From the NCBI GenBank assembly GCA_018067045.1, contig JAGPVL010000004.1, positions 62,001 to 126,000 of the forward strand: 64,000 nucleotides of DNA, read 5' to 3'. Positions 16,628 to 24,333 of the stretch are shown piece after piece (position 1 is the first letter of the stretch; the number at the start of each line of letters is the position of its first letter). The DNA comes from Gammaproteobacteria bacterium (GTDB lineage Bacteria; Pseudomonadota; Gammaproteobacteria; Pseudomonadales; Alcanivoracaceae). Made by a program: the position numbers and the translations under genes. The notes beneath the pieces are model-generated. The model made no database searches. It worked only from the letters and a program-made list of their open reading frames with translations, and was not told the origin of the DNA.

Positions 16628-17362
16628 ATGGCTGACTTTTCGGAAAACAAACAAAAGCGCTTGATGTCGTTGAATCAAGATGTGCTGGCTGTCAGCTCTA
16701 CACAGCAGGCACCGCAGTATCGGCCGCCACAGGAACGTCCCAGTGGTGAGCGTTTCGCTTCATCTGCGCAGCAGCCGGTGGTATCGAGTGGTGCAACCGT
16801 TTCGTCGGCGGTGCTGATAGGTTTGTCACTGGTGGCGTGCGCTGCGTTGTTGGCGGCTGTTGTAAGCATTATTTTTGTGCTCGACAGCCAGCAGCAAATC
16901 AAACGGCTGACAGATCAGGCGGGGAGCCCCAATGCGGTGGTTGCGTCCTTGTCGGAGCGCCTTGTTGCGCTAGAGGCCCGTCTGGATGCGGCAGGGCAAG
17001 ATACCGATAAGATGGATTCCGCCTCTCAATCGAGCCTGTTACAGATCAACTCCCGAATTCGTAAGGTGGCGGTAGACTCTAGTCGTGTCAATGCTGAGCT
17101 AGAACAGCTCAAGAAAGCGATGCAGAGCGGTGGAGCCTCGGAAGCCTTGGTGGCAAAGCAGGCTTCTCGCATCAGTGTGTTAGAGAACAGAGTTGCTGCC
17201 TTGGCGAATAAACCCGCGGCAGCAGCGCCAGTAGCCGCGTCGGGCACGCAAAAGCCCCTATCTGCAGAGCAGTGGGAGCAGCAATTAGTGCAGCTCAATA
17301 TCCGCATGGAAAAGCAGGCAAGTGAAATTAAAGCCATTTATCGTCTGTTAGAGGCACAATAA
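16628..17362 (+). CDS. Membrane-anchored coiled-coil protein (second of a pair)
   Basis: A 244-residue protein built like its upstream neighbour: a polar, Gln/Pro/Ser-rich N-terminus (1-55), one transmembrane helix (about 60-84, VLIGLSLVACAALLAAVVSI), then coiled coil (88-195), an Ala/Pro linker (PAAAAPVAASG) and a final amphipathic helix (WEQQLVQLNIRMEKQASEIK). The sequences are not obviously similar residue by residue, so they may be functional partners rather than recent duplicates. The gene ends 45 bp before tRNA-Leu. Function unknown. Confidence 0.65.
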   Translation: MADFSENKQKRLMSLNQDVLAVSSTQQAPQYRPPQERPSGERFASSAQQPVVSSGATVSSAVLIGLSLVACAALLAAVVSIIFVLDSQQQIKRLTDQAGSPNAVVASLSERLVALEARLDAAGQDTDKMDSASQSSLLQINSRIRKVAVDSSRVNAELEQLKKAMQSGGASEALVAKQASRISVLENRVAALANKPAAAAPVAASGTQKPLSAEQWEQQLVQLNIRMEKQASEIKAIYRLLEAQ

Positions 17363-17407
17363 CCCTTTTCCTTTTTGTGCTTGCTGTTACAATGCGCCCC
17401 GTACAAC

Positions 17408-17492
17408 GCGCTAGTGGTGGAATTGGTAGACACGCTAGATTTAGGTTCTAGTGCCGTAAGGTGTGGGGGTTCAAGTCCCTCCTGGCGTACCA
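17408..17492 (+). tRNA. tRNA-Leu (anticodon TAG)
   Basis: An 85-nt class II tRNA. The acceptor stem GCGCTAG (17408-17414) pairs with CTGGCGT before ACCA, with a terminal G-U and one internal G-U. The anticodon stem CTAGA/TCTAG (from 17435) encloses loop TTTAGGT with anticodon TAG at 17442-17444. The long variable arm is TGCCGTAAGGTGT, as expected for leucine tRNA. The T arm has GGGGG-TTCAAGT-CCCTC. The encoded CCA is at 17490-17492. The anticodon reads CUN codons. No integrase or displaced tRNA end is seen nearby. Confidence 0.97.
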
Positions 17493-17570
17493 AACAATAG
17501 TTTAGAGTTGAAGTGCCGACTGAGATCGTTATGACGTAATTGGCGCACCTAGGCTTGAAACGAAACATAA

Positions 17571-17600
17571 AAAAACCCGCTTATCTGAGCGGGTTTTTTT
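17571..17600. terminator. Bidirectional terminator after tRNA-Leu
   Basis: AAAAACCCGC (17571-17580), TTATCTGA loop, GCGGGTTTTTTT (17589-17600). The stem AACCCGC/GCGGGTT has A and T runs on either side, so it serves both the tRNA transcript (+) and the DUF1289 gene (-). Confidence 0.88.
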
Positions 17601-17618
17601 ATGCTTCGTATTTAAGGG

Positions 17619-18122
17619 CTACAGCATTTCCGGCTCTGTCAGGGAGATGTTGGCGAGTAAATCGGCCAATCGAGTCTGTGGTACTCGGTGATTTCGGTCG
17701 TAGTGGGCCACGGCAAGAGCGTGAACGTCTGCACTTATCTGATCGTAGAGGGTGCGTGGCGCGGTATTGGCGTAGCGGTGGTCTATACGCAGGCCGTAGC
17801 TGGCCCAATCTAAGGGCTTGTTTCCCGCCGCTTTGAATAGCTCCGGCACCCATCCCAGAGGGGAAAGCTGAGGTTGGTGACGGATATTCTGGAAGCGCAG
17901 CATCTGCTGGAACAGCTCAGCATCAATGATTTCGGCGTAATTACTCACAACTGTGCGCAGCAGCAGGTCTAACCGCTGCCAAACCAGTGTCTTTTGCTCG
18001 TTGGTGTAACGGTTCCAATCGACAATTTCGTGTAGAAATCGCGTGCAGCCGCGACAGACAGTATCACCATAAGTGGTACTGCAGACGCCAATACAGGGGG
18101 TGCTGACACGGGAAAGACTCAT
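17619..18122 (-). CDS. DUF1289-domain protein
   Basis: A 167-residue protein whose first ~45 residues form a DUF1289 domain, a short cysteine-containing module: TPCIGVCSTTYGDTVCRGCTRFLHEIVDW, with four cysteines in a CX3C-X8-CX2C arrangement that could bind a metal. The remainder (about 50-167) is helical and not recognised; it contains the tryptophan/proline segment LSPLGWVPELFKAAG. ATG 18122 was chosen because the conserved domain begins there; an in-frame TTG at 18182 would add 20 residues of ordinary sequence. It sits alone between two terminators or promoters. Biochemical role unknown. Confidence 0.72.
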   Translation of the reverse strand: MSLSRVSTPCIGVCSTTYGDTVCRGCTRFLHEIVDWNRYTNEQKTLVWQRLDLLLRTVVSNYAEIIDAELFQQMLRFQNIRHQPQLSPLGWVPELFKAAGNKPLDWASYGLRIDHRYANTAPRTLYDQISADVHALAVAHYDRNHRVPQTRLADLLANISLTEPEML

Positions 18123-18257
18123 GGCGAGTAAGATAGCAGATTCGGTGAAAATAGGCAGTCTGGACTTGAGGGGGGCAGTCAAATGGGCGATAGTATCAGC
18201 GCTGTTAGGCGGCTAGAATCCGCTGATTGCCGCCTGATCAGGCGTTTCCTGATCTAG

Positions 18258-18300
18258 GAGAGAATAATAAAATATGCCAGAGAGAATAATAACATGCAGT
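18258..18300 (+). repeat. Tandem 22-bp duplication of a translation start region
   Basis: GAGAGAATAATAAAATATGC (18258-18277) is followed 22 bp later by GAGAGAATAATAACATGCAG (18280-18299). Each copy carries a GAGAGA ribosome-site-like sequence and an ATG (18274 and 18294), but the two ATGs are in different frames. Only the second opens the lipoprotein gene. Confidence 0.6.
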
Positions 18301-18920
18301 GGCGAAATCTTTTTTCAGTCCTGACCCTATCGACATTAGTGCTATCAACATTGGTAGGGTGCACCGTTAAAGTGGGCCTCCCACGGACTTCCGGTGCGTT
18401 TCTGGACGCCGTGAAGGGCGAGACCTTTGAGCCTATCGATACGCTCGATCCTCGTAATGCCATGGTCTATATCTACAGGCCAGACAGCGAGTGGGGCTAT
18501 GAAGAAGTGCAAGCGCCTACGTTTTTTGTTGAGAGCGAGCAATTGTTCGGCTTGAAGAGCGGCGGTTATGAGTGGTTAGAACTGCATGGTGGTAGTTACG
18601 ACTTTTACGCCCGTAGGCCCATGGGGATTCTTTTTATCAAGACCATTTTCGAGTTGCCGATTAATGTAGAAGGCGGGAAAAATTATTATTTCCGTTATTC
18701 GGAAACCAAGCCGATCGTTATTGAAGAAATTGCCGATAACCCTGAACTGTATGTACAAGACGGACCTTTGCAGCAAGTCCCAGAGGCCTTCGCGCTTAGA
18801 GAACTTAAGCATTTAAGGTTGGATGAGCCGGGCATTTATTATGGTGGCGTGGGTTATGAAGAGCCTCGTTGGGCACCGTTCTGGACCTTCGAGGCAACGG
18901 ATAAGGTAAGCAAAAAGTAA
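18294..18920 (+). CDS. DUF2846-like lipoprotein
   Basis: A 208-residue exported lipoprotein. The signal peptide has the lipobox LVGC, with the lipidated cysteine at residue 23, after the internally repetitive LSTLVLSTLV. The mature part contains NAMVYIYRPDSEWGYEEVQA, the 'vYiyRp' opening typical of DUF2846, then a compact beta-rich domain with GGSYDFYARRP and NYYFRYSE. Function of the family is unknown. The position after the lipobox is Thr, not Asp, so sorting to the outer membrane would be expected in a gammaproteobacterium. A single gene closed by the hairpin at 18939. Confidence 0.75.
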   Translation: MQWRNLFSVLTLSTLVLSTLVGCTVKVGLPRTSGAFLDAVKGETFEPIDTLDPRNAMVYIYRPDSEWGYEEVQAPTFFVESEQLFGLKSGGYEWLELHGGSYDFYARRPMGILFIKTIFELPINVEGGKNYYFRYSETKPIVIEEIADNPELYVQDGPLQQVPEAFALRELKHLRLDEPGIYYGGVGYEEPRWAPFWTFEATDKVSKK

Positions 18921-18938
18921 TTGTCTTACGGTGATTTG

Positions 18939-18980
18939 AGGCAATAAAAAGGGACCTATTAAGGTCCCTTTTTATTGCCT
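18939..18980. terminator. Bidirectional terminator with long stem
   Basis: An 18-bp perfect inverted repeat, AGGCAATAAAAAGGGACC (18939-18956) and GGTCCCTTTTTATTGCCT (18963-18980), with internal A and T runs usable from both strands. It separates the lipoprotein (+) from the convergent thioesterase gene (-). Confidence 0.88.
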
Positions 18981-19016
18981 GTGTCTTTCAACGGCATGCA
19001 TATATAGCCGAGACTA

Positions 19017-19538
19017 TTAGCTTTCGGTATAGCGCTTTTTAGTGAGTAAGAGTTTGCGCCACTGGTCAACGTACTCCGGCAAAACAGGAGATTGCATGTT
19101 GAGCCCGGTGATTTCTTGCACCGCTTGGGGGCTAATCGATTTGCCACCGTACATATGCACAATGCGTAGCAGTGCATGAGTGTGTAATCGTTTTTGCGAC
19201 ATAAAGCGTTGGTCGTAATAAACGTATTTGTCGTCCCAGCCAAGTACGCGGGTTTCAACACTAAAGTGTTGATAGGGGCGCAATTCGCGCACGTATGACA
19301 CCTCAGTATTCGCCACAACGGCGCTACAGCGAGCATGGATTAACTTATCCAGCAGGCCGGTGCTGACGGCGTGTTCTAGCCGACAGCGATCCATAAACTT
19401 CAAATACTTCGCATTGTTCAAATGCATATTTAAGTCGATATCAAACAGGCGGACACGAAAGTCCATGCTAACCGTATCGAACAAGCCGTGGGTCGGCGGT
19501 CGTTTGCGACGCAGAGCGGCACTAATCATATCCAACAT
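19017..19538 (-). CDS. Acyl-CoA thioesterase-like protein (hotdog fold, THEM6-like)
   Basis: The 173-residue protein belongs to the 4HBT/hotdog superfamily that hydrolyses acyl-CoA thioesters. The signature region is FRVRLFDIDLNMHLNNAKYLKFMDRCRLEH, where D-x-N-x-H-x-N-N-x-x-Y aligns with the catalytic strand-loop-helix of thioesterases. Strands VSYVRELRPYQHFSVETRVLG and YVYYDQRF follow. A GGGGGAG ribosome site precedes ATG 19538. It is divergent from the SDR gene at 19778 with 239 bp between. Chain-length preference cannot be read from the sequence. Confidence 0.8.
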   Translation of the reverse strand: MLDMISAALRRKRPPTHGLFDTVSMDFRVRLFDIDLNMHLNNAKYLKFMDRCRLEHAVSTGLLDKLIHARCSAVVANTEVSYVRELRPYQHFSVETRVLGWDDKYVYYDQRFMSQKRLHTHALLRIVHMYGGKSISPQAVQEITGLNMQSPVLPEYVDQWRKLLLTKKRYTES

Positions 19539-19777
19539 TGTGAGGCTCCCCCCCAGGGTCCATGCAAGTTGCCTATCCGTGGCGCCTTACAATTAATGTT
19601 TTTGGCAAGTATAGCCAGCAGTATAGGCAGCATCGCCACTAGACGCCATGACGTCTTGAGATGGCGTCCCGTTATTTTATGACGAATTCGTTCGCGATGA
19701 GATCACATCAGGTTATAGAGCGTTGCGTCAATGGCGGTCATACTCTGCGCCGACATTGATAACATAAGGAAAGGGTT

Positions 19778-20548
19778 ATGGATATTCGTAATGTTGTCGC
19801 CGTAGTAACTGGCGGCGCCTCCGGTCTGGGTCGTTCGACGGTCGAAATGTTAGCGGAGCGCGGTGCAAGGGTGATGATTCTTGATCGCGATGTTGCACGA
19901 GCAGCGGAAGTTGCCGATGCGCTCGGCGATCAGGTGGCGTGGGTTGAGACGGACGTGACCAGCGAAGAATCGGTGCGTAATGCAATTGATGCGACCTTGG
20001 CGGCGTTCTCAGCTATCCATGTGTGTGTGAACTGTGCCGGGGTAGGCTCTGCGATGAAGACCGTAGGCCGTGACGCGGTTCCCCACGACCTTGGTGTGTT
20101 TGAGACGGTGGTGAAGATTAATCTGATCGGCACATTCAATGTGCTGCGCTTGGCAGCAGCAGCGATGGCGGCGAATGAGCCTGGTGTCGACGGGGAGCGT
20201 GGCGTCATCGTCAACACTGCGTCAGTGGCGGCGTTTGATGGGCAGGTCGGACAGGTTGCCTATGCGGCGACGAAGGGCGGCGTGGTTGGTATGACATTGC
20301 CGATTGCTCGTGACCTAGCCAATATTGGCGTGCGCTGTAATACCATCGCGCCGGGTATTTTTAATACCCCGCTGATGAATGCTGCACCGGATAAGGTGAA
20401 GCAGCCGTTGATTGAGATGACCCAGTTTCCGAAGCGTCTTGGTTATCCGCCTGAGTATGCGGCTTTGGTCTGTCATATGATTGAGAATAACTTCCTCAAT
20501 GGTGAAACGATTCGCTTAGATGGCGCGATTCGGATGCAGCCGCGTTAA
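19778..20548 (+). CDS. Short-chain dehydrogenase, 3-hydroxyacyl-CoA dehydrogenase type II-like
   Basis: NAD-dependent oxidoreductase with a Rossmann fold. The 256-residue protein has the cofactor motif VVTGGASGLGRSTVE (TGxxxGxG, residues 11-18), the NCAG strand, catalytic Ser in VNTASVAAF and the YAATK Tyr-Lys pair, then APGIFNTPLM. Overall resemblance (FDGQVGQVAYAATKGGVVGM, LDGAIRMQPR end) is to the HSD17B10/3-hydroxyacyl-CoA dehydrogenase type II subgroup, suggesting beta-oxidation of acyl-CoA, perhaps branched ones. AAGGAAAGGG precedes the ATG. Divergent from the thioesterase. Confidence 0.88.
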   Translation: MDIRNVVAVVTGGASGLGRSTVEMLAERGARVMILDRDVARAAEVADALGDQVAWVETDVTSEESVRNAIDATLAAFSAIHVCVNCAGVGSAMKTVGRDAVPHDLGVFETVVKINLIGTFNVLRLAAAAMAANEPGVDGERGVIVNTASVAAFDGQVGQVAYAATKGGVVGMTLPIARDLANIGVRCNTIAPGIFNTPLMNAAPDKVKQPLIEMTQFPKRLGYPPEYAALVCHMIENNFLNGETIRLDGAIRMQPR

Positions 20549-20814
20549 ATAGAGCAGTGAGCGCTGCCATGACTTGGCTCTGTCCTAGAGCGTTCTGGGG
20601 CAGAGCAGGTCATCGTGCGGACCTCGGCTTTAATACATACTTTTCGCAGTCTTTAAATCTGCAACGGGCGCGTGCTGTTCGGCCAGAGAAGTGGAGAATG
20701 GACACTTTCTGTTGCAATTCGTCGGTTGTATCTAGGTTCACAAATATTCAATGTTGCTCCAGTAGGCTGCGCATGGGCATTTACCCATGTATGCACCCTA
20801 AACGGAGAGACACA

Positions 20815-21072
20815 ATGCTTATCAAGTACCTAAATGATCTAGATCGTGCGGTGCAGAAGGCACAATCACAGCCTGGGCTAGAACAGTTCGGTCGCTGTGT
20901 GGATTGCGTCGTGACGCTTGAACGTTATCTCAATGATCAAATGGAGCCGCTCAAACGCAAGGGCTTCGAGATAATGGAGACGCTCCTTCCTGCTGAGTAC
21001 GAAGCGTGGCTGGCTGAACTGACTAGCTCAAGACTTTGTCAGGTGCCATCACAACTGGCGGGATCGCTGTAA
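20815..21072 (+). CDS. Small hypothetical protein (85 aa), overlapping the dinB 3' end
   Basis: An 85-residue helical protein: LIKYLNDLDRAVQKAQSQPG, then a single pair of close cysteines (GRCVDCVVTLERYL) and a helical, acidic C-terminal part. CGGAGAGAC sits before ATG 20815 and supports translation. The frame stays open further upstream but has poor starts there. The last 24 bases overlap the end of the convergent dinB gene. The preceding 20549-20814 stretch (266 bp) shows no other gene. Family not recognised; a small regulatory or accessory protein is possible. Confidence 0.5.
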   Translation: MLIKYLNDLDRAVQKAQSQPGLEQFGRCVDCVVTLERYLNDQMEPLKRKGFEIMETLLPAEYEAWLAELTSSRLCQVPSQLAGSL

Positions 21073-22146
21073 CGACAGCGCCTGCTGTCGCTCTTCTGGA
21101 AATAAATCTGGTTGCCGTGGTGTGTCTACATCACGGAGCCTCACGCCTATGCCTATTAGCCTGATCGGTGTGCTCTGGCGCTGCCATAGCGATCGCAACA
21201 GGTTAGCAAATACCTCCTCATCGACAATATCCCCTGGTGCCTCGCAGGTGCTCGCCGTGAAGTCGTTGTAACGCACTTTGGCAAACAACGCTTGGCTCAT
21301 ATAGCCGTGGTCGAGTTTTGCCATCCTCGTGCGGAGTTGTTCAAAAAGCGCTGGCAGTGCGTTTAGCCAATGCTCAATACGCGGCAAGTCTTCATCGAAG
21401 GTTCTTTCCACGCTGACTGATTTGCGCCGTCGTTGGTTCTGCACGGGGCGATCATCCTCGCCCCGGCTCAAATGATAGAGTCGCTCGCCAAAGCTACCAA
21501 ATTGTTGGCCCAGCTCAAGGCGCGAAAGCTTTTGGATATCCGCACAGGTACGCACACCTAGCGAATGCATCCGTTGCGCGGTGACGCGACCAACCCCAAA
21601 AATCTTCTCGACCGGCAAAGTCAGCATGAAAGTGTCGATGTCGGCTGGCTGAATGACGAAAAGGCCGTCCGGTTTGCGCCAGTCACTGGCGATTTTGGCG
21701 AGGAATTTATTCGGCGCCACCCCGGCTGACACGGTGATGCCGACCTCTTCGCGGATCTGTTTTCGAATAGCGCGGGCAATACGGGTGGCGCGGTTGTCGA
21801 AGTGGGGACTATCGGTGACATCCAGAAAAGCCTCGTCCAGCGACAACGGTTCGATATCGGCGGTGTATCGCTGAAAGACAGCATGGATATCTTGCGAGAC
21901 TTTGCGATACCGGTCGAAGTTGGGCTTCACGATATTGAGCTCAGGGCATAGCATCATTGCTCGTGATGAGGGCATGGCAGAATGTATGCCGAAGGCCCGC
22001 GCCTCGTAATTACAGGTGGCAATGACGCCGCGCCGTCCCGGGTCGCCGCCGACCGCAAGCGGGCGGCCCCGGTAGCGAGGGTTGTCTCGACATTCAACCG
22101 CAGCGTAGAAACAGTCGCAGTCGACATGAATAATCTTTCGATTCAT
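21049..22146 (-). CDS. dinB: DNA polymerase IV (Y-family)
   Basis: Error-prone translesion DNA polymerase, cytoplasmic. The 365-residue protein has the catalytic carboxylates in HVDCDCFYAAVECRDNPRYR (residues 7-26) and SLDEAFLDVT (about 101-110), the AGVAPNKFLAKIASDWRKPDG finger/palm segment, helix-hairpin-helix-like VEKIFGVGRVTAQRMHSLGV, and the little-finger region KSVSVERTFDEDL. The C-terminus ends ERQQALSLQRSRQL without an obvious clamp-binding QLVLGL-type peptide, though QPDLFPEE could serve as one (QxxLF). No LexA box was confirmed upstream. Confidence 0.95.
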   Translation of the reverse strand: MNRKIIHVDCDCFYAAVECRDNPRYRGRPLAVGGDPGRRGVIATCNYEARAFGIHSAMPSSRAMMLCPELNIVKPNFDRYRKVSQDIHAVFQRYTADIEPLSLDEAFLDVTDSPHFDNRATRIARAIRKQIREEVGITVSAGVAPNKFLAKIASDWRKPDGLFVIQPADIDTFMLTLPVEKIFGVGRVTAQRMHSLGVRTCADIQKLSRLELGQQFGSFGERLYHLSRGEDDRPVQNQRRRKSVSVERTFDEDLPRIEHWLNALPALFEQLRTRMAKLDHGYMSQALFAKVRYNDFTASTCEAPGDIVDEEVFANLLRSLWQRQSTPIRLIGIGVRLRDVDTPRQPDLFPEERQQALSLQRSRQL

Positions 22147-22214
22147 TTCTTTCGGCTCATTTCGTGCGACTTATTGCTTCTCAATTATTGTGTTAACCGC
22201 GCATGACTCATCGT

Positions 22215-22595
22215 TTAGTCCACCAGCTCGGTGTCGCTGTGACGATAGGCGGGCGCGCAGCAGCATAAAAAACGCATCAGTTCCGCGCCGGTATTGTCCA
22301 TGGCATGAATCGCGCCGGGTGGAATAACAATGCTATCGCCCGGTTGTACGGAAAAAATGTTACCCGCGCACTCCATCAAGCCATGCCCGCTCAGGATATG
22401 ATAGATTTCTTCGGTAACAAGATGGCGGTGTCGTTGTGTTTTTTGTCCTGGCGCGAGTCGTGCTTCGGCTAATGACTGGCGACCACTGCAAGAGACAATA
22501 TCCGGGTGAATCAGCTCAAGAATTTCAGAGCCATCTTTGGTGGGATAGCTGACAATGTCTTGTACTGACGTCATGGTAGGCGTGTTATCAGACAT
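22215..22595 (-). CDS. Cupin-domain protein
   Basis: A single-domain, 126-residue cupin beta barrel. Cupin motif 1 is LAPGQKTQRHRHLVTEEIYHILSGHG (G(X)5HXH(X)3-4E(X)6G, with His, His and Glu metal ligands) and motif 2 is PGDSIVIPPGAIHAMDNTG (G(X)5PXG(X)2H(X)3N), both intact, so a metal centre is likely. Such proteins range from isomerases to dioxygenases and sensors. It is divergent from the flavin monooxygenase gene with 78 bp between, so a role in the same aromatic or lipid pathway is possible but unproven. Confidence 0.82.
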   Translation of the reverse strand: MSDNTPTMTSVQDIVSYPTKDGSEILELIHPDIVSCSGRQSLAEARLAPGQKTQRHRHLVTEEIYHILSGHGLMECAGNIFSVQPGDSIVIPPGAIHAMDNTGAELMRFLCCCAPAYRHSDTELVD

Positions 22596-22673
22596 GGGCG
22601 TTATCCAGTTAGTGTTGGCCGCAAGATCGCAGCAGCGATATAAATGATAGTGAGATCATAGCAAGGAGTAACA

Positions 22674-24323
22674 ATGACTGCTTTGCCAAGACGTTGTGCG
22701 GTGTTAATTGTTGGTGCTGGCCCGACTGGTCTCGTGCTGGCAATTCGTCTGCGCCAGTTGGGCATTGATTGTTTGTTGATTGATAAGCAGCCGACCCCGC
22801 TGCCTTGGTCGCGAGCGCTGGGGTTGCATGCACGAACACTGGAAATACTTGAAGCGCTTGATGTTTTGTCTGCGGTGCGCAAGCGCAGCGTGCAGTTAAA
22901 AGCCATGCATATTCATAATGAGCGCGGCCCGCTTTTTGATCTCGATATGACGGGGCTAGACGCGCCTTTTCCATGGGTGCTTTGTGTGCCCCAAACGGAC
23001 GTCGAACAGTGCCTGAGTGATCAATATGAAGCCTTAGGTGGGCATATTGAACGCGGTGTTGAGCTTGTGGAATTTAGCCAAGGCGGCCACGCAGTAGGTG
23101 CTTCGCTAAAAGTGGGCGACGAGATTGTGCCGATCGAGGCGCAACTGTTGGTTGGCTGTGATGGTGCGGACAGTTTTGTGCGCCAGGCGCTGGGTTTGTC
23201 GTTCGATGGGGTTGAGCATAAAGATCACTTTCTGCTGGCGGATGTGGAGCTAGATTGGTCGCTCGACAAAACTTCTGCACATGCTTTTTTATTGCCGGAA
23301 GGCGCGCTGTTAGCGTTACCGCTGCCGGTTGGATGGCGCCTCGTGTTGAATCTGCCGCCCGAGGATGACCAGAACAACGATGAGCCGTTAACCGCAGAGC
23401 CCTTTGCCCAGCGGCTTGAAGCGATTTTCCAGCAAACGCCGACGTTATCTGATCCTGCTTGGTTAAGCCGCTTTTCAATTCAGCGTCGTCTGGCGGGGCG
23501 CTATCGGGTTAATCGTGTTTTGCTGGCGGGCGATGCTTGCCATATTCAAAGTCCGGTGGGGGCTCAGGGAATGAATACCGGCATTGCCGACGCGTTTAAC
23601 CTTGCGTGGAAGGTTGGGTTGTTCGTGCAAGGTGTTGGTGGCGGAAAACTGTTAGATAGTTATGAGACCGAAAGGCGACCCGTTGCTAAAGCCATGTTGA
23701 ATGGCGTTGATATGGTTTCACGCTACTCGTTCTCGCGAAATTTTTTAATTCGCGGGGCACGTGACTCTGTCATGAAGCTGATAGCAAAACAGCCGCGTGT
23801 GGCATCGCGCTTGTTGCGTAGAATGAGCCAGCTGGACGTGAATTATCGTGACTCTTCGATTGTCGATTCTGGTTCGGCCTTGTTTGCACCGCTGGGTACT
23901 GAGGGGCCGAAGCCGGGTGATCGGATGCCAGACGCGTTACTCAAGGACGTGAGTAGCGGTGAATCATTACGTCTGCAGGACTTTCTTCGGGACCCGCGCC
24001 ATCAGTTATTTATTCAGCTCTCTGCGGATCTTGACCATCAAGAAATTGTCGCGGCGTTTGCCTTGGCCGATAGGGTCCCCAGTGAGTTCGCCGATCGTGT
24101 CCGCACGGTCGTGATCGTCGCGGATGCGCTGCCTGATGCGTTGCGACAACTGAGCGAGTTTGAGGTGAATATTCTGGATGATGATAACGGCGGCTTTGCT
24201 CACCGTTATGGTCCTGCCGGGCTGTGGTTGATGCGCCCAGATGGTCATCTGGGCTATCGGGCGCCGATTTCAGACAGCGATCAGTTGCTGCTGTATTTGC
24301 GCGAGCTACTATCTAAGCGGTAG
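22674..24323 (+). CDS. FAD-dependent aromatic-ring monooxygenase (PheA/TfdB family)
   Basis: Flavoprotein hydroxylase of 549 residues using NAD(P)H and O2. The N-terminal Rossmann motif is VGAGPTGLVLAIRLRQLGI (GxGxxG). The second FAD motif is LLAGDACHIQSPVGAQGMNT (GD...P..G.G.N), the NAD(P)H/FAD 'DG' motif is VGCDGADSFVRQALG, and a C-terminal thioredoxin-like domain typical of phenol hydroxylase/TfdB proteins follows (about 400-549). AAGGAG lies seven bases before the ATG. Substrate unknown; phenolics or polyketide-like aromatics are usual. It converges on the degenerate GGDEF gene with only 10 bp between stops. Confidence 0.88.
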   Translation: MTALPRRCAVLIVGAGPTGLVLAIRLRQLGIDCLLIDKQPTPLPWSRALGLHARTLEILEALDVLSAVRKRSVQLKAMHIHNERGPLFDLDMTGLDAPFPWVLCVPQTDVEQCLSDQYEALGGHIERGVELVEFSQGGHAVGASLKVGDEIVPIEAQLLVGCDGADSFVRQALGLSFDGVEHKDHFLLADVELDWSLDKTSAHAFLLPEGALLALPLPVGWRLVLNLPPEDDQNNDEPLTAEPFAQRLEAIFQQTPTLSDPAWLSRFSIQRRLAGRYRVNRVLLAGDACHIQSPVGAQGMNTGIADAFNLAWKVGLFVQGVGGGKLLDSYETERRPVAKAMLNGVDMVSRYSFSRNFLIRGARDSVMKLIAKQPRVASRLLRRMSQLDVNYRDSSIVDSGSALFAPLGTEGPKPGDRMPDALLKDVSSGESLRLQDFLRDPRHQLFIQLSADLDHQEIVAAFALADRVPSEFADRVRTVVIVADALPDALRQLSEFEVNILDDDNGGFAHRYGPAGLWLMRPDGHLGYRAPISDSDQLLLYLRELLSKR

Positions 24324-24333
24324 CGTAAACGGC

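Noticed and set aside
17408-17492. tRNA-Leu considered as an integration site for a genomic island
   Set aside because: No integrase, no repeated tRNA 3' end and no change in gene character on either side.
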